From: Streptomyces sulphureus DSM 40104 | GTDB lineage: Bacteria > Actinomycetota > Actinomycetes > Streptomycetales > Streptomycetaceae | Direction: 5' to 3' | Length of the DNA: 64,000 bases | NCBI RefSeq assembly: GCF_000381025.1 | Contig: NZ_KB905813.1 | Location: forward strand, 602,716 to 666,715 | Translations under genes and position numbers: made by a program | The notes under the pieces: model-generated | Databases searched by the model: none | Told to the model about the DNA's origin: nothing | What the model saw: the letters and a program-made list of their open reading frames with translations, nothing else | Shown: positions 55,223 to 61,829 of the stretch, in pieces | Numbering within the stretch: position 1 is the stretch's first letter | Layout: every line of letters begins with the position of its first letter

Positions 55223-56346
55223 AGATCACCGATGTCGACGTGCAGGTCGTCAACCTGCCGCTGATCAACCCGTTCACCAGCTCCTTCGAGACGAAGACGG
55301 GCGAGACCCGCACCGTGGTGCGCATCCGTACCGACGACGGGATCGAGGGGTGGGGCGAGACGATGTGGGGACGCCCCGTCGCTGCGCTCGTCGAGCAGCT
55401 CGGCGAAGAGCTCGTCGGCACCAGCCCGTTCGCGCTGGAGGCGTTCCACCGCAGGCACCACATGGTGCCGTTCTTCCACGGCTACCTCGGCTACGCCGCC
55501 CTCGCCGCGCTCGACGTCGCCTGCTGGGACGCGATCGGCAAGGCGAGCGGCCAGTCCCTCACCGACCTGCTCGGCGGCCCGATCCGCGCAGAGGTACCGA
55601 TCACCGCACTGATCACCCGGTCCGATGCCCCCGCGTCACGCTCGGCCGACCTGCCCGCGGCCCTCGCCGAGCACGCGGCCGCCGTCGTGGCCGAGGGCGG
55701 GTTCCGCGCGGTGAAGCTCAAGGGCACCACCGACGTCGCGGGCGACGTGGCGATCCTGCGGGCGCTGCGCGAGGCGCTGCCCGGCGTCCATCTGCGGGTC
55801 GACCCCAACGCCGCCTGGTCGGTGCCGGATTCGGTCCGCGCCGGTATCGCCCTCGAGGAGCTCGACCTGGAGTACCTCGAAGACCCTTGCACGGGAATCG
55901 AGGGGATGAGCCAGGTCCGCGCCAAGGTCCGCATCCCGCTCTGCACCAACATGTGCGTCGTGCGGTTCGAGGACTTCGCGCCCGCGGTTCGCCTGGGAGC
56001 CGTCGACGTCATCCACGGCGACGTCTACAAGTGGGGCGGCATCGGCCCCACCAAGGCGCTCGCCGCGCACTGCGAGACCTTCGGGCTCGGCATGAACCTG
56101 CACAGCGGCGGCGAACTCGGCATCGCCACCGCCGCCCACCTCGCCGTCGTCACCAGTACCCCGGTGCTCTCCCGCGCCATCGACAGCATGTACTACCTGC
56201 ATGCGGACGACATCATCGAGCCGCTTCCGTTGAACGACGGCTGCCTGCGCGCTCCCTCGGGCCCCGGACTCGGCGTCCGCGTCGACGAGGAGAAGCTGCG
56301 CCACTACGCGGCCGTCAACGAGCGGGAAGGAGACCTGACCCGATGA
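55219..56346 (+). CDS. Enolase-superfamily enzyme, glucarate-dehydratase-like
   Basis: 375 residues. N-terminal capping domain and beta-barrel. Active-site elements: K-L-K at the second strand, metal ligands Asp (R-V-D-P-N), Glu (Y-L-E-D-P) and Asn (C-T-N-M), then Asp in H-G-D-V-Y-K-W-G-G-I and His in N-L-H-S-G-G-E-L-G. The Asp-His dyad and Asn ligand resemble acid-sugar dehydratases, while dipeptide epimerases have Lys where this Asp stands. It should abstract a proton next to a carboxylate. Coupled to creatininase and RidA genes. Substrate unknown. Confidence 0.88.
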   Translation: MKITDVDVQVVNLPLINPFTSSFETKTGETRTVVRIRTDDGIEGWGETMWGRPVAALVEQLGEELVGTSPFALEAFHRRHHMVPFFHGYLGYAALAALDVACWDAIGKASGQSLTDLLGGPIRAEVPITALITRSDAPASRSADLPAALAEHAAAVVAEGGFRAVKLKGTTDVAGDVAILRALREALPGVHLRVDPNAAWSVPDSVRAGIALEELDLEYLEDPCTGIEGMSQVRAKVRIPLCTNMCVVRFEDFAPAVRLGAVDVIHGDVYKWGGIGPTKALAAHCETFGLGMNLHSGGELGIATAAHLAVVTSTPVLSRAIDSMYYLHADDIIEPLPLNDGCLRAPSGPGLGVRVDEEKLRHYAAVNEREGDLTR

Positions 56347-56771
56347 CCGACGAACCTCTCAACCCCGCCTCCCGTCCGGCCGCGGACGCGGTAGGGCGCG
56401 AACCGGTCGTCACCGCGGGGGCGCCGCAGCCCGCCGGCGCCTACAGCCAGGGGCTCGTCGCCGGCGGCTTGCTCCACACCGCGGGGTTCGGCCCCCAGGA
56501 CCCGGCGACAGGACGCGTGCCAGAGGGCATCGGCGAGCAGACGCGGCAGGTGCTGCGGAACGTCGGCGCGGTGCTCGCAGCGCGGGGTCTCTCCTTCGCA
56601 CACGTGGTGAAGGTCACCGTCCATCTCGCCGAACTCCACCGGGACTTCGGCGAGTTCGACGCCGCCTACCGCGAGTTCGTCACGCCGCCGTACCCGGTGC
56701 GCACCACGGTGGGCTCCGAACTGATGGACATCCTGGTGGAGATCGACGTCGTGGCCGCCGTCCCCGAATGA
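56343..56771 (+). CDS. RidA-family (YjgF/UK114) deaminase
   Basis: 142 residues. N-terminal P-Q-P-A-G-A-Y-S-Q-G, G-L-L-H-T-A-G, E-Q-T-R-Q-V-L-R-N-V, and the catalytic Arg region P-Y-P-V-R-T-T-V-G. RidA proteins hydrolyse reactive 2-aminoacrylate or other enamines/imines. An ATGA overlap joins it to the enolase-superfamily gene, which suggests that an unstable enamine or imine arises in the pathway. Followed by a strong hairpin. Confidence 0.92.
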   Translation: MTDEPLNPASRPAADAVGREPVVTAGAPQPAGAYSQGLVAGGLLHTAGFGPQDPATGRVPEGIGEQTRQVLRNVGAVLAARGLSFAHVVKVTVHLAELHRDFGEFDAAYREFVTPPYPVRTTVGSELMDILVEIDVVAAVPE

Positions 56772-56774
56772 GGA

Positions 56775-56820
56775 CTGCGCCGGGGTGCGCCCCGCCGCCG
56801 CAGGGCGCACCCCGGCGCAG
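56775..56820 (+). terminator. Perfect 18-bp hairpin after the RidA gene
   Basis: CTGCGCCGGGGTGCGCCC (56775-56792) is exactly complementary to 56803-56820, with a ten-base loop. It starts three bases after the stop codon. No T-tract; the longest perfect stem in the window. Confidence 0.8.
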
Positions 56821-56977
56821 CCGCGACCGGGCCGGGTGCCGGCGTCGCCCGCCCGTCGCGGTACTGCGGCAGTTGGCGCCGGAGGCCCGGGGCAGGCTTC
56901 GGTGCGCCGACGTGCCCGGGGCCTGCCTCGACGCCGCTTGCGACGGCGCCTCGCCGCGCGTGCTGTCGGCTTCGCGG

Positions 56978-57450
56978 CTATCCCAAGTACGGCGCCGAGC
57001 GGTGCCGGAGGAAATGCCGGACGCGCATCCGCTGCGTGTGGTGCAGGGGCAGCTCGTCCAACTCGTCGGGCGGCACGAACCGCAGCTCCGTGGACTCCTC
57101 CGAGAGCACCGGCTCGCCTCCGGTGATGCGGGCTGCGAAGCACACGTTGAACTGCCGCCGCACCTCGCCGTCGGTGTAGGCGACGATGTGCCGCGGGTCC
57201 GTGTACGTGCCGACGAGGCCGGTGAGCTCGACGTCGAGCCCCGTCTCCTCCTTGACCTCGCGCACGGCCGCTTCCGGGAGCGACTCGGTCGGCTCCATGC
57301 CCCCGCCGGGCAAAGCGCCCACAGGCCGTTGTCGGCGCGCCGCTGGAGCAGGATGCGCCCTTCCCCATCGGTGACGGCGGCCGAGGCGGCGACCACCAGG
57401 CTGTTGGGTTCGGGTGCGTCGGGATCGTCGTAGTACTCGGTGCGTGCCAC
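56978..57450 (-). pseudogene. NUDIX hydrolase, frameshifted
   Basis: The first frame (GTG at 57450, AAGG upstream) reads M-A-R-T-E-Y-Y-D-D-P, I-L-L-Q-R-R-A-D-N-G-L-W-A-L and then loses similarity. A second frame resumes with P-G-G-G-M-E-P-T-E-S and holds the complete Nudix box G-x5-E-x7-R-E-V-K-E-E-T-G-L, ending S-A-P-Y-L-G. The shift lies at about 57311-57316 (CAAAGC on the plus strand); one base added or two removed restores it. The call as pseudogene is provisional since a sequencing error would look the same. Confidence 0.8.
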
Positions 57451-57645
57451 CGCTCAGCCTTCCCCCAGCGCGTGTGCCCCTGCGTCCGACGAGCTGGACG
57501 GCAACCGGCCCGGCCTGACGTCGTGAAGGCTTCGCCATCGCTGCCGTGGTCGCCTGCGTCCTGCTCCAACTCGTGCCGGAGGCCGGGAAGATGACGTTCT
57601 CCCGGTGAGCGGTCCGGTGCGAGCCTCGCCGGGCCGGGCGGCCGA

Positions 57646-58935
57646 TCAGTAGAGGAGGTAGGGCCGCCGCCGCTGCTCGAACCGGCGCACCTCGTCCCGC
57701 CAGGCGGCGGTGGCCCGCTCCCAGCCGGCGCCGTCGTCGAGCATGGTGCGCAGCCTGGGGGAGCCGGAGAGCTTGTCGATCCAGTACGGGCGCTTCTCGT
57801 CGGCGTCCTTGCGCCAGGCGAACCCGTCGTAGGCCCGGGCCGCCGCGAGCATCGCCACCGCCGTCGGGATCGCCCGGTACCGCGCCGGGTCGGTGACGAG
57901 GAGTTGGACGCCCGCGCAGGTCTCGCCCTCGTGGTCGCCGAACGTCGGCACGAAGTAACCCTCGCGGAACCGGACGCCGGGCAGGCCGAGGGCGTTGAGC
58001 CGGTCGCTGTACCGGTGGTCGAGGTACGGGGCGCCGATGAACTGGAAGGGCTGCGTGGTGCCCCGTCCCTCGGAGAGGTTGGTGCCCTCGAAGTACCCCG
58101 TCCCCGCGTAGGCGGTCGCGGTGTCGGGGGTCGGCATGTTGGGGGACGGCGGCACCCAGGGGAGCCCGTGCTGCTGCGCGGTGGCCCGCGGGTCGAGCCC
58201 CCGTACGCGGACGACCTCGGGCTCGACCGAGCCGCCCTCGCCCTCGTGGGGCAGGAGCTCCCCGTCGAAGTAGCGCGCGAGTTCGCCGACGGTCATGCCG
58301 TGCTGCTGCACGATCGGCTTCAGCCCGACGCCCGACGCGAACTCCTCGGTGAGCAGCGGCCCGTCGACGCGGCGCCCCAGCGGGTTGGGCCGGTCGAGGA
58401 CGACGAAGCGCGCGCCCACCGAGCGCGCCGCGACCATCGCGTGGTACATCGTCCAGATGTACGTGTAGAAGCGGACGCCGACGTCCTGGATGTCGAAGAC
58501 GACGGTCTCCACGCCGGCGTCCTCGAAGAGCCCGGCGAGCTTCGCCGCGTCGGCCCCGTAGGCGTCGTAGACGGTGAGCCCGGTGCGCGGGTCCTCGAAC
58601 TCGGGCTCGGACTCGCCGGCTTGGGCGCTGCCGCGGAACCCGTGCTCGGGGCCGAAGACGCCGACCACGTCGAGCGCGCCTGCGCCCGACTGCTCCGCCA
58701 TCGAGTCGACGATGTGGCGCGCGTCCCGCAGCACCCCCGTCGGGTTGCTGACGACGCCGAGCCGCCGGCCGCGCAGCGTCCGCCAGCCCTCGCGGGCGGC
58801 GGCGTCGGCGCCCGGCACGACGTGCCGGGCCGCGCCGGGCGTGGCTGCCGCGGCGCCGGGTGCGAGGAGCTGTCCGGCGAGCGCGGTGCCGGCACCGCCG
58901 GCGAGCAGGGTGCGGCGGGAGGGTCTCGGGGACAT
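57646..58935 (-). CDS. Exo-beta-N-acetylmuramidase NamZ-like (DUF1343), Tat-exported
   Basis: 429 residues. Tat signal P-S-R-R-T-L-L-A-G at residue 5, Ala-rich cleavage near 34. The DUF1343 sequence is complete: L-G-V-V-S-N-P-T-G, F-G-P-E-H-G-F-R-G, V-F-D-I-Q-D-V-G-V-R-F-Y-T-Y, D-R-P-N-P-L-G, and S-P-N-M-P-T-P-D-T-A. Bacillus NamZ of this family splits MurNAc from the non-reducing end of cell-wall glycans. GGAAGGA precedes the ATG. It is close to a locus with an AmiE-like hydrolase and a peptide importer, which fits cell-wall turnover. Confidence 0.9.
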   Translation of the reverse strand: MSPRPSRRTLLAGGAGTALAGQLLAPGAAAATPGAARHVVPGADAAAREGWRTLRGRRLGVVSNPTGVLRDARHIVDSMAEQSGAGALDVVGVFGPEHGFRGSAQAGESEPEFEDPRTGLTVYDAYGADAAKLAGLFEDAGVETVVFDIQDVGVRFYTYIWTMYHAMVAARSVGARFVVLDRPNPLGRRVDGPLLTEEFASGVGLKPIVQQHGMTVGELARYFDGELLPHEGEGGSVEPEVVRVRGLDPRATAQQHGLPWVPPSPNMPTPDTATAYAGTGYFEGTNLSEGRGTTQPFQFIGAPYLDHRYSDRLNALGLPGVRFREGYFVPTFGDHEGETCAGVQLLVTDPARYRAIPTAVAMLAAARAYDGFAWRKDADEKRPYWIDKLSGSPRLRTMLDDGAGWERATAAWRDEVRRFEQRRRPYLLY

Positions 58936-59138
58936 CGCGAACCGTCCTTCCGGGAGGTGCGCCGTTGCCGGCACGGGGAGTTCGGGTACGTGCACGCCCG
59001 TCCAAGATGTGCGGCGGCGCGGTCGCACAAGGTATCTGCGCGCCGCGGGCGACGACAGCCCCCGCGCGCCGTCCAGGGTGCACGCCGCGCTGTGCGGCGC
59101 CCGTTGGGGACACGGCGCGCGGTGCGAGGATGGCCCGT

Positions 59139-59651
59139 ATGCCGAAGCCGAAGCTCACCCTCGTCCGCGGGGACCTCACCGAACAGGACGTCGACGTGGT
59201 GGTGAACGCCGCCAACTCCTCGCTGCTCGGCGGCGGCGGGGTCGACGGCGCGATCCACCGCAGGGGCGGACCGGAGATCGTCGCCGCCTGCCGGGACCTC
59301 CGCGCCACCAGCCACGTCGACGGGCTGCCCACCGGACAAGCCGTCGCCACCACCGCCGGCCGGCTGCCGGCCCGGTGGGTGGTGCACACGGTGGGCCCCG
59401 TCCACGCGAAGTCCGAGGACCGCTCCGGGCTGCTCGCCTCCGCGCACCGTGAATCCCTGCGTGTGGCCCGGGAATTGGGCGCCCGCACGGTGGCCTTCCC
59501 GGCGATCTCGACGGGCGTCTACCGCTGGCCCCTCGCGGACGCGGCGCGGATCGCGCTCGGCACGGTGCGGGCGGAGGGCGAGGGGTTCGAGGAGATCAGG
59601 TTCGTACTCTTCGGGGACGACGCCTACCGGGCCTACGAGGCCGAGCTGTAG
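59139..59651 (+). CDS. Macro-domain ADP-ribose hydrolase
   Basis: 170 residues. MacroD-type motifs: G-D-L-T near residue 10, V-V-N-A-A-N-S-S-L-L-G-G-G-G-V-D-G-A-I-H, and P-A-I-S-T-G-V-Y-R-W-P. These bind ADP-ribose and remove O-acetyl or mono-ADP-ribosyl groups. The ATG at 59139 has GAGG nine bases upstream; the ATG at 59130 is too close to it. Single gene, ends at a hairpin. Confidence 0.93.
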   Translation: MPKPKLTLVRGDLTEQDVDVVVNAANSSLLGGGGVDGAIHRRGGPEIVAACRDLRATSHVDGLPTGQAVATTAGRLPARWVVHTVGPVHAKSEDRSGLLASAHRESLRVARELGARTVAFPAISTGVYRWPLADAARIALGTVRAEGEGFEEIRFVLFGDDAYRAYEAEL

Positions 59652-59653
59652 CC

Positions 59654-59681
59654 CCGCTGCCGGGGCGGGACCCGGCAGCGG
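59654..59681. terminator. Hairpin between macro-domain and MerR genes
   Basis: CCGCTGCCGGG (59654-59664) is perfectly complementary to 59671-59681, six-base loop, in the 45-bp gap between convergent stops. Likely bidirectional. Confidence 0.7.
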
Positions 59682-59696
59682 AACCCCCGGAGCCGC

Positions 59697-60449
59697 TCAG
59701 TCCAGCTCGGAGCGCGCGTAGGCGACCATCGCGTCGCGCAGGTAGACGGCGAGGCCGTCGGCGACCCTGTCGTGGTTGGCGCGCAGGTCCGGGTCCTCCA
59801 CGTAGTGCTGCCCAAGTCCCCTGTACGCCGCGGCGTTCGGCGTCCAGAACCGGCACACGCCCCGGTAGTGGGCGTCCACCTCGGCCTGCACCGCCGGGTC
59901 GTCGACGGGTGCTCCCGCGCTCATGAGCTCGGCCACGCGGATGAGCTGCGCTGTCACCTCGCGCTGCCACCGCTCCGTCTCCTCCGCGGTCATCGTCTCG
60001 ACGACCTGCCGCGACTGCTCCCACTGCTCCGGCCACCGCTCGCGCGCCTCCTCTTCGACGCGTGCGGGCTGGAACCCTTCGAAGAGGTTCTCCGGCCTGT
60101 TGATCTGCATTGTCTCCCTGCTTTCCTCGAGGGAGGCGAGGGTCCGCTCGACGGTGCGGGTGAGCGTCTCCAGGCGCTGCCGCTCCGCCAGCAGCCTCCG
60201 GCGGTGCTCGCGGAGGACGCTCACCTGGTCGCGCCGGCGTTCCAGGACCGCACCTATCTCCCGCAGCCCCACTCCCAACTCCCGCATCAGCAGGATCTGT
60301 TGGAGCCGCAGCAGCTCGGGCTGACCGTAGTAGCGGTGCCCGTTGCCGCCGATGCCGGCGGGCGGCAGCAGTCCGGTCTCGTCGTAGTGGCGCAGTGTCC
60401 GGGACGTCACCCCGGACATCCGGGCAACCTCCGCGATCGACCAGGCCAT
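59697..60449 (-). CDS. TipA-like MerR-family regulator
   Basis: 250 residues. MerR helix-turn-helix at the start (I-A-E-V-A-R-M-S-G-V-T-S-R-T-L-R-H-Y-D), dimer coiled coil (about 75-125), then a TipAS-type effector domain (F-E-G-F-Q, E-A-R-E-R-W, H-Y-R-G-V-C-R-F-W-T). TipAS domains bind peptide antibiotics. GGAAGG precedes the ATG. Probably self-regulating through the palindrome at 60506-60520. No transporter target is adjacent. Confidence 0.92.
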   Translation of the reverse strand: MAWSIAEVARMSGVTSRTLRHYDETGLLPPAGIGGNGHRYYGQPELLRLQQILLMRELGVGLREIGAVLERRRDQVSVLREHRRRLLAERQRLETLTRTVERTLASLEESRETMQINRPENLFEGFQPARVEEEARERWPEQWEQSRQVVETMTAEETERWQREVTAQLIRVAELMSAGAPVDDPAVQAEVDAHYRGVCRFWTPNAAAYRGLGQHYVEDPDLRANHDRVADGLAVYLRDAMVAYARSELD

Positions 60450-60505
60450 CGCCCCGCCTTCCCTCGCCGGGCCGGTATCTCCGGCCGCACGAAGGACCGT
60501 AGAAG

Positions 60506-60520
60506 TTGACGCAGCGGCAA
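60506..60520. promoter_or_regulatory. Candidate MerR/TipA operator
   Basis: TTGACGC-A-GCGGCAA: 6 of 7 positions complementary around one base. It lies 57-71 bp upstream of the regulator start, inside its likely promoter. MerR-type regulators bind such short palindromes between -35 and -10. Confidence 0.4.
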
Positions 60521-60636
60521 GCGCAAGCCGGCCACCCGAGCACGCGCCGCCTCCTGTCCCAGGTGGCAAGGGCAGGAGGCGGCGCGGGTCGGGTGGCCGC
60601 GGCGGGGGAGGTGCGCGGCGTCCCCGGGGCGGTTGG

Positions 60637-61647
60637 TCAGTGGCCGGAGTGGTCCGGGCCCGAACCCCCCTTCGGACGCGGGGAGTCGGCCGTGCCGCCG
60701 CCGTGTCCCTCGTGTCCGCCTCCGCCGCCGGGGACCTCCCCGTTCTCGTCGGTGACGATGAAGAGACCGGCCATGCCCATGTCCGAGTGGCTCTGCACAT
60801 GGCAGTGGTACATCCACTCGCCGGGGCCGACGTGCTCGCCCGCGATCACCTGGAAGCCGAAGGAGTCGCCAGGGCCTGTGAGCTTGTCGTCGATGATGCG
60901 GCTCGGATCGTCGGCGGAGGCGAGCAGGCCCGTGCGGTTGTCGGCCCAGCGGTGCCCGTGGACGTGGAAGGTGTGGTAGAACTCGCCGTGCGTGATCTGG
61001 ATGAACTCCACACGCTCGCCCGACTGCGCGGTGAAATCGGGGACTTCGTCGCCCTCGGCGCCGGTCTTGTTGTTGATCGTCATGTCGTTGAAGACGACGA
61101 CGAACTGCTTGTCGGGGATCGGGTCCCCCTGGCGCCGTACGACGAGCGCACCGTAGAGCCCCTTCTGCAGCCCCTGGGTGCCGTGGTCGGTGCCGACGGC
61201 GTGGTCGTGGTAGTGCCAGTAGCCGGCGCTGCCCGGGATGAGGGTGCCGTCCTCACGCTCGCCCGGGGCGTGCGACTCCCAGGTGTAGACGCGGCTCTCG
61301 CCCGGCTGCACCACACTGTCGGTCATCGCCGTGCCGTCGTTCTCGATGGTGTAGTCGACGCCGTGGACGTGGAGGCTGGCGGCGACGTCGAGGTTGTTGA
61401 CCAGTTCGATGTTGAGGGTGTCGCCCTCGTTCATCTCCAACAGGGGCCCAGGGATGGTCGGTTTGCCGGGTTCGAGTCCGTAGCCCATCAGGTCTTCGCC
61501 GACCGGCTCGGCGTAGAGCGTGATGTCGCGGACCTCGCCCGGCGCGGCGTCCTTCCGCGGGGCGGCGGAGGAGAGGCCGGCCGGGGCGAGGGCGGCGAGG
61601 GCGGCGCCGGTGGCGAAGGATCTCCGGGAGAAGCGTGATCGCGTCAT
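60637..61647 (-). CDS. Two-domain small laccase (multicopper oxidase)
   Basis: 336 residues. Tat signal F-S-R-R-S-F-A at residue 5. Copper sites: L-H-V-H-G, W-H-Y-H-D-H, F-H-V-H-G-H and the T1/T3 [12 protein letters not shown]. Two cupredoxin domains mark the trimeric small laccases of Streptomyces (SLAC). A His/Gly-rich tail (G-H-E-G-H, D-H-S-G-H) may bind copper. It oxidises phenols with oxygen outside the cell. GGAAGG precedes the ATG. Divergent from the ThuA/dehydrogenase gene. Confidence 0.95.
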   Translation of the reverse strand: MTRSRFSRRSFATGAALAALAPAGLSSAAPRKDAAPGEVRDITLYAEPVGEDLMGYGLEPGKPTIPGPLLEMNEGDTLNIELVNNLDVAASLHVHGVDYTIENDGTAMTDSVVQPGESRVYTWESHAPGEREDGTLIPGSAGYWHYHDHAVGTDHGTQGLQKGLYGALVVRRQGDPIPDKQFVVVFNDMTINNKTGAEGDEVPDFTAQSGERVEFIQITHGEFYHTFHVHGHRWADNRTGLLASADDPSRIIDDKLTGPGDSFGFQVIAGEHVGPGEWMYHCHVQSHSDMGMAGLFIVTDENGEVPGGGGGHEGHGGGTADSPRPKGGSGPDHSGH

Positions 61648-61829
61648 GCGCAACCTTCCTCGGTCGCCGTGCAATCGACGTTGACGGCGCATCATGTTAG
61701 GAAACCCGGCCGAGTTTGCCCACCCTAAAGACAAAGTCCGTCCAACTCTGGTCATAGCCATTGGCGTAGCGGCGAAAGGGGTCTAGCTTCCTTGGGCGTT
61801 GCTGTCACCTATGAGAGGTGGACGAAGCC

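Noticed and set aside
57519..57608. Short plus-strand frame with a transmembrane-like stretch (F-A-I-A-A-V-V-A-C-V-L-L)
   Set aside because: Only about 28 codons with no start or ribosome site; possibly a relic but not supportable as a gene.
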